The translations under genes were made by a program, and so were the position numbers. The notes under the pieces are model-generated. The model was not told the origin of the DNA. It did not search any database and saw only the letters and a list, made by a program, of their open reading frames with translations. From assembly GCA_903928045.1 (NCBI GenBank), contig CAIYPH010000093.1, positions 1-16,377 on the forward strand: DNA of 16,377 bases, in the 5' to 3' direction. Below, one piece after another: positions 14,716-16,377 of this stretch (positions are counted from its first letter, which is position 1; every line of letters begins with the position of its first letter). Origin of the DNA: an uncultured Rhodospirillales bacterium. Lineage in GTDB: Bacteria; Pseudomonadota; Alphaproteobacteria; Acetobacterales; Acetobacteraceae.

Positions 14716-16179
14716 TCAAAACGAAGCCAGCGCGGTGGCGAGAAACGTGTTGAGGCGGCCGAGATCGATGGCGTGGTCGGTCTCGTTGGTGATGACGGCG
14801 ACCAGGCCGTGGCGGCGGAAGACGAAGATGCGTTGGTCGGAGGCGCCGACGGCCCAGAAGGTGTCGGCGGGGAGGTCGGGGAAGAGGCCGTCGGCGTTGC
14901 AGCGGAAGCTGGCGGTGTAGGTGGTGCCGCCGTGGGTCGCGGCGCTGGCGTAGTCGACCCAGCCCTCGGGGAGGAGGCGTTCGCCCTCCCACACGCCGTC
15001 CTGCGCGTAGAGCAGGCCGAGTTTGGCGTAGTCGCGCAGCGTGGCGAAGCCGGAGCCGGAGGCGATGAGGTTGCCGGCGATATCGGCGGAGTGCTGGTAG
15101 GAGGACATGCCGATGCGGTCGGCGAGGAGTTCGTAGACGGTGGCGGGGTAGGGCAGGCCGCGGCGCTCGATCTCGTTGCGGATGATGGAGCCGAGGACGT
15201 TGGGGCCGGCGTTGATGTAGCGGAAGACGGCGCCGGGGCGGGTGGCGACGATGTTGCGCTGGGCGGCGTCGAAGGCGTCCACCCCGTCCTGGTAGACGGC
15301 GGAGTTTTCGAAGCCGAGGGCGGCGGAGCCGTCGCCGTGCAGCACGGTCATGCCGAGGCCGGCGCGCATGCGGAGCAGATGATCGAGGGTGATGGCGGAG
15401 TGGGCGTCGCGGGGATCGGCCCAGAGGGGGGCGGGGGCGGCGTCGTGCACGGAGCGGAGCCAGCCGAGATGGAGGAGGCGGCCGATGAGGGTGGCGGTGA
15501 CGGATTTGGTCATCGACCAGCTCGGCATGACGCGATCGGGCGCGCCGCCATTGCCGTAGCGCTCGAACAGCACGCGGCCGGGGGCGGCGACGAGCATGCC
15601 GTACATGCCCGGCGCCCCGGCGTGGTAGGTGTCGGCGGCGTGGCGGACGGCGGCGGGGGCTGAGGTGGCGGCGCTGTCGTCCCAGTAGGCGGGATTCGCG
15701 GATTGGCGCGGGATGGGCGTGGGATCGAAGCGCAGCGCCTCGGCGGCGCCGAGCACGATGCCGCCATAGCCCGGCGGGGCGATGGCGCGGCCGGTGATGG
15801 GGCCGAAGGACGGGTCATTCCAGGTTACGGCGACCATGCGGCCTTCATAGGCGACGCTGAGCTGGCCGGCGGCGACGGCGGCATCGAGCTCGGCCTGGGC
15901 GGGCGCGAGGTCGGTGCGCACTTCGAGCGCGCCGGGAGCGGCGACGGGGCGCCAGCGCAGGCGGCGCTCGGCCTCGGCGACGGGGAGGCCGCTGACATGG
16001 ATCATGTCGGCCAGGCGCTTGGCGGCGAAGCTGACCTGGCGCAGGCGGAGCGCGGCGGGGCGGGCATCGTAGAGGAGAGGCGCCGGGAGGCCGCGGGCGC
16101 CGAGCACGGGGGCGGTATCGAACAGGGGCTCGACGGCCACCGGGAGGGGGCGCACGCGGGGGGTGGTGGCGTCGTTCAT
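14716..16179 (-). CDS. Serine hydrolase, beta-lactamase (class C-like) fold
   Basis: A 487-residue protein of the beta-lactamase/penicillin-binding-protein fold, close in style to esterases and 6-aminohexanoate-dimer hydrolases. The nucleophile motif SxxK is Ser222-Met-Thr-Lys225 (SWSMTKS), the second motif YxN is Tyr321-Ile-Asn323 (RYINAGPN), and the usual third KTG-like strand is replaced by GASDQRIFV (445-453). About 180 residues precede the catalytic fold, more than usual, and no signal peptide is seen, so a cytoplasmic enzyme is likely rather than a resistance beta-lactamase. ATG 16179 is supported by GAGGAAG (16185-16191) 5 nt upstream; longer forms read into the repeat. Its stop directly abuts repeat copy C. 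Substrate unknown. Confidence 0.85.
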   Translation of the reverse strand: MNDATTPRVRPLPVAVEPLFDTAPVLGARGLPAPLLYDARPAALRLRQVSFAAKRLADMIHVSGLPVAEAERRLRWRPVAAPGALEVRTDLAPAQAELDAAVAAGQLSVAYEGRMVAVTWNDPSFGPITGRAIAPPGYGGIVLGAAEALRFDPTPIPRQSANPAYWDDSAATSAPAAVRHAADTYHAGAPGMYGMLVAAPGRVLFERYGNGGAPDRVMPSWSMTKSVTATLIGRLLHLGWLRSVHDAAPAPLWADPRDAHSAITLDHLLRMRAGLGMTVLHGDGSAALGFENSAVYQDGVDAFDAAQRNIVATRPGAVFRYINAGPNVLGSIIRNEIERRGLPYPATVYELLADRIGMSSYQHSADIAGNLIASGSGFATLRDYAKLGLLYAQDGVWEGERLLPEGWVDYASAATHGGTTYTASFRCNADGLFPDLPADTFWAVGASDQRIFVFRRHGLVAVITNETDHAIDLGRLNTFLATALASF

Positions 16180-16184
16180 GTTGG

Positions 16185-16191
16185 CTTCCTC
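16185..16191 (-). promoter_or_regulatory. Shine-Dalgarno GAGGAAG fixing the serine hydrolase start
   Basis: GAGGAAG lies 5 nt before ATG 16179 on the minus strand. It decides against longer readings whose N-termini are translated repeat sequence. Confidence 0.65.
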
Positions 16192-16236
16192 GGTATGTCC
16201 TGGGGAGTTTGCCAGCTTGGTGGGTGGGTGCAAGCT

Positions 16237-16280
16237 GGAAGGCAAGGTGTTCTTTTTGTGAACAAAAAGAACCAATATCC
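16237..16280. repeat. Half repeat D1 (left-arm orientation)
   Basis: GGAAGGCAAGG end, then an 11-bp hairpin (16249-16259 with 16262-16272) identical to that of the right arms of copies A and C but in the opposite orientation, then CCAATATCC with the A-tract/CTTTT block mostly deleted. It lies upstream of the serine hydrolase start. Confidence 0.7.
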
Positions 16281-16324
16281 AGTCCACTTGAGAACCCGAA
16301 AAACGAAGAGAAGGTAAGGCAAGT

Positions 16325-16377
16325 GGAAGGAAGCACTCCTTTTTTGGAAAAAAAGGAGCAAAAAACTTTTATTCCAA
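16325..16377. repeat. Repeat D2 (left arm, runs off the window)
   Basis: GGAAGGAAGC end (16325-16334), a 10-bp hairpin (16336-16345 with 16349-16358), then CAAAAAACTTTTATTCC up to the window edge. A right arm may follow outside. TCCACTTG and CAAGTGGA between D1 and D2 form an 8-bp inverted repeat linking the two arms. Confidence 0.75.

Noticed and set aside
14641..15663. 340-codon Gly/Val-rich plus-strand ORF opposite the serine hydrolase
   Set aside because: It begins inside the repeat element and is a compositional shadow of the minus-strand gene.

Overview
This is a GC-rich stretch of an alphaproteobacterial chromosome. Its gene content suggests Acetobacteraceae or a close relative in Rhodospirillales: a GltD-like flavoprotein with a CxxxCxxxC block, a beta-helix protein ending in a Hint_2-type domain, a small Arg/Pro-rich hypothetical, and short A/T-rich palindromic repeats between genes. 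The family-level taxonomic guess is inference from recognised protein families; no rRNA or tRNA gene is present to confirm it.

Layout. At 1-1241 (minus) lies the N-terminal part of an FAD/NAD(P)-dependent GltD-like oxidoreductase that runs off the left edge. A divergent gap separates it from a plus-strand pair: an exported endonuclease/exonuclease/phosphatase-fold protein (1414-2268) and an MFS permease (2270-3502), joined by TGAGATG. A long imperfect inverted-repeat element (3495-3648) follows, then a sulfotransferase-family gene (3689-4696). Converging on it from the right are a 67-residue membrane protein (4714-4917) and, upstream of that, a 1011-residue beta-helix/Hint protein (5017-8052). 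A divergent promoter gap leads to PPK2 (8162-9049) and an ornithine cyclodeaminase/mu-crystallin family gene (9052-10011), 2 nt apart.

From 13794 down to 9992 on the minus strand is a tight three-gene operon: amidase, TauD/TfdA-type dioxygenase, DHA2-type MFS transporter. Its junctions are 1 nt apart and 26 nt overlapping, and its last gene overlaps the cyclodeaminase gene tail-to-tail by 20 nt. The pattern suggests uptake or export plus oxidative and hydrolytic processing of one small molecule, but nothing in the sequence identifies the substrate. To the right are a 163-residue basic hypothetical gene with a promoter almost touching its start codon (13954-14445, minus) and a serine beta-lactamase-fold hydrolase (14716-16179, minus).

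The most unusual feature is the repeat family: two full copies (3495-3648, 14538-14714) and three half copies (13856-13911, 16237-16280, 16325-16377). Each arm starts with a GGAAGGAAGC-like end, has its own 10-12 bp palindrome, then a CAAAAAACTTTT block; the two arms of a full copy are inverted copies of each other. Both full copies abut a stop codon, one even supplying it. They look like small non-autonomous elements or bidirectional terminators. No transposase, CRISPR array, tRNA, rRNA or obvious defence system was found.
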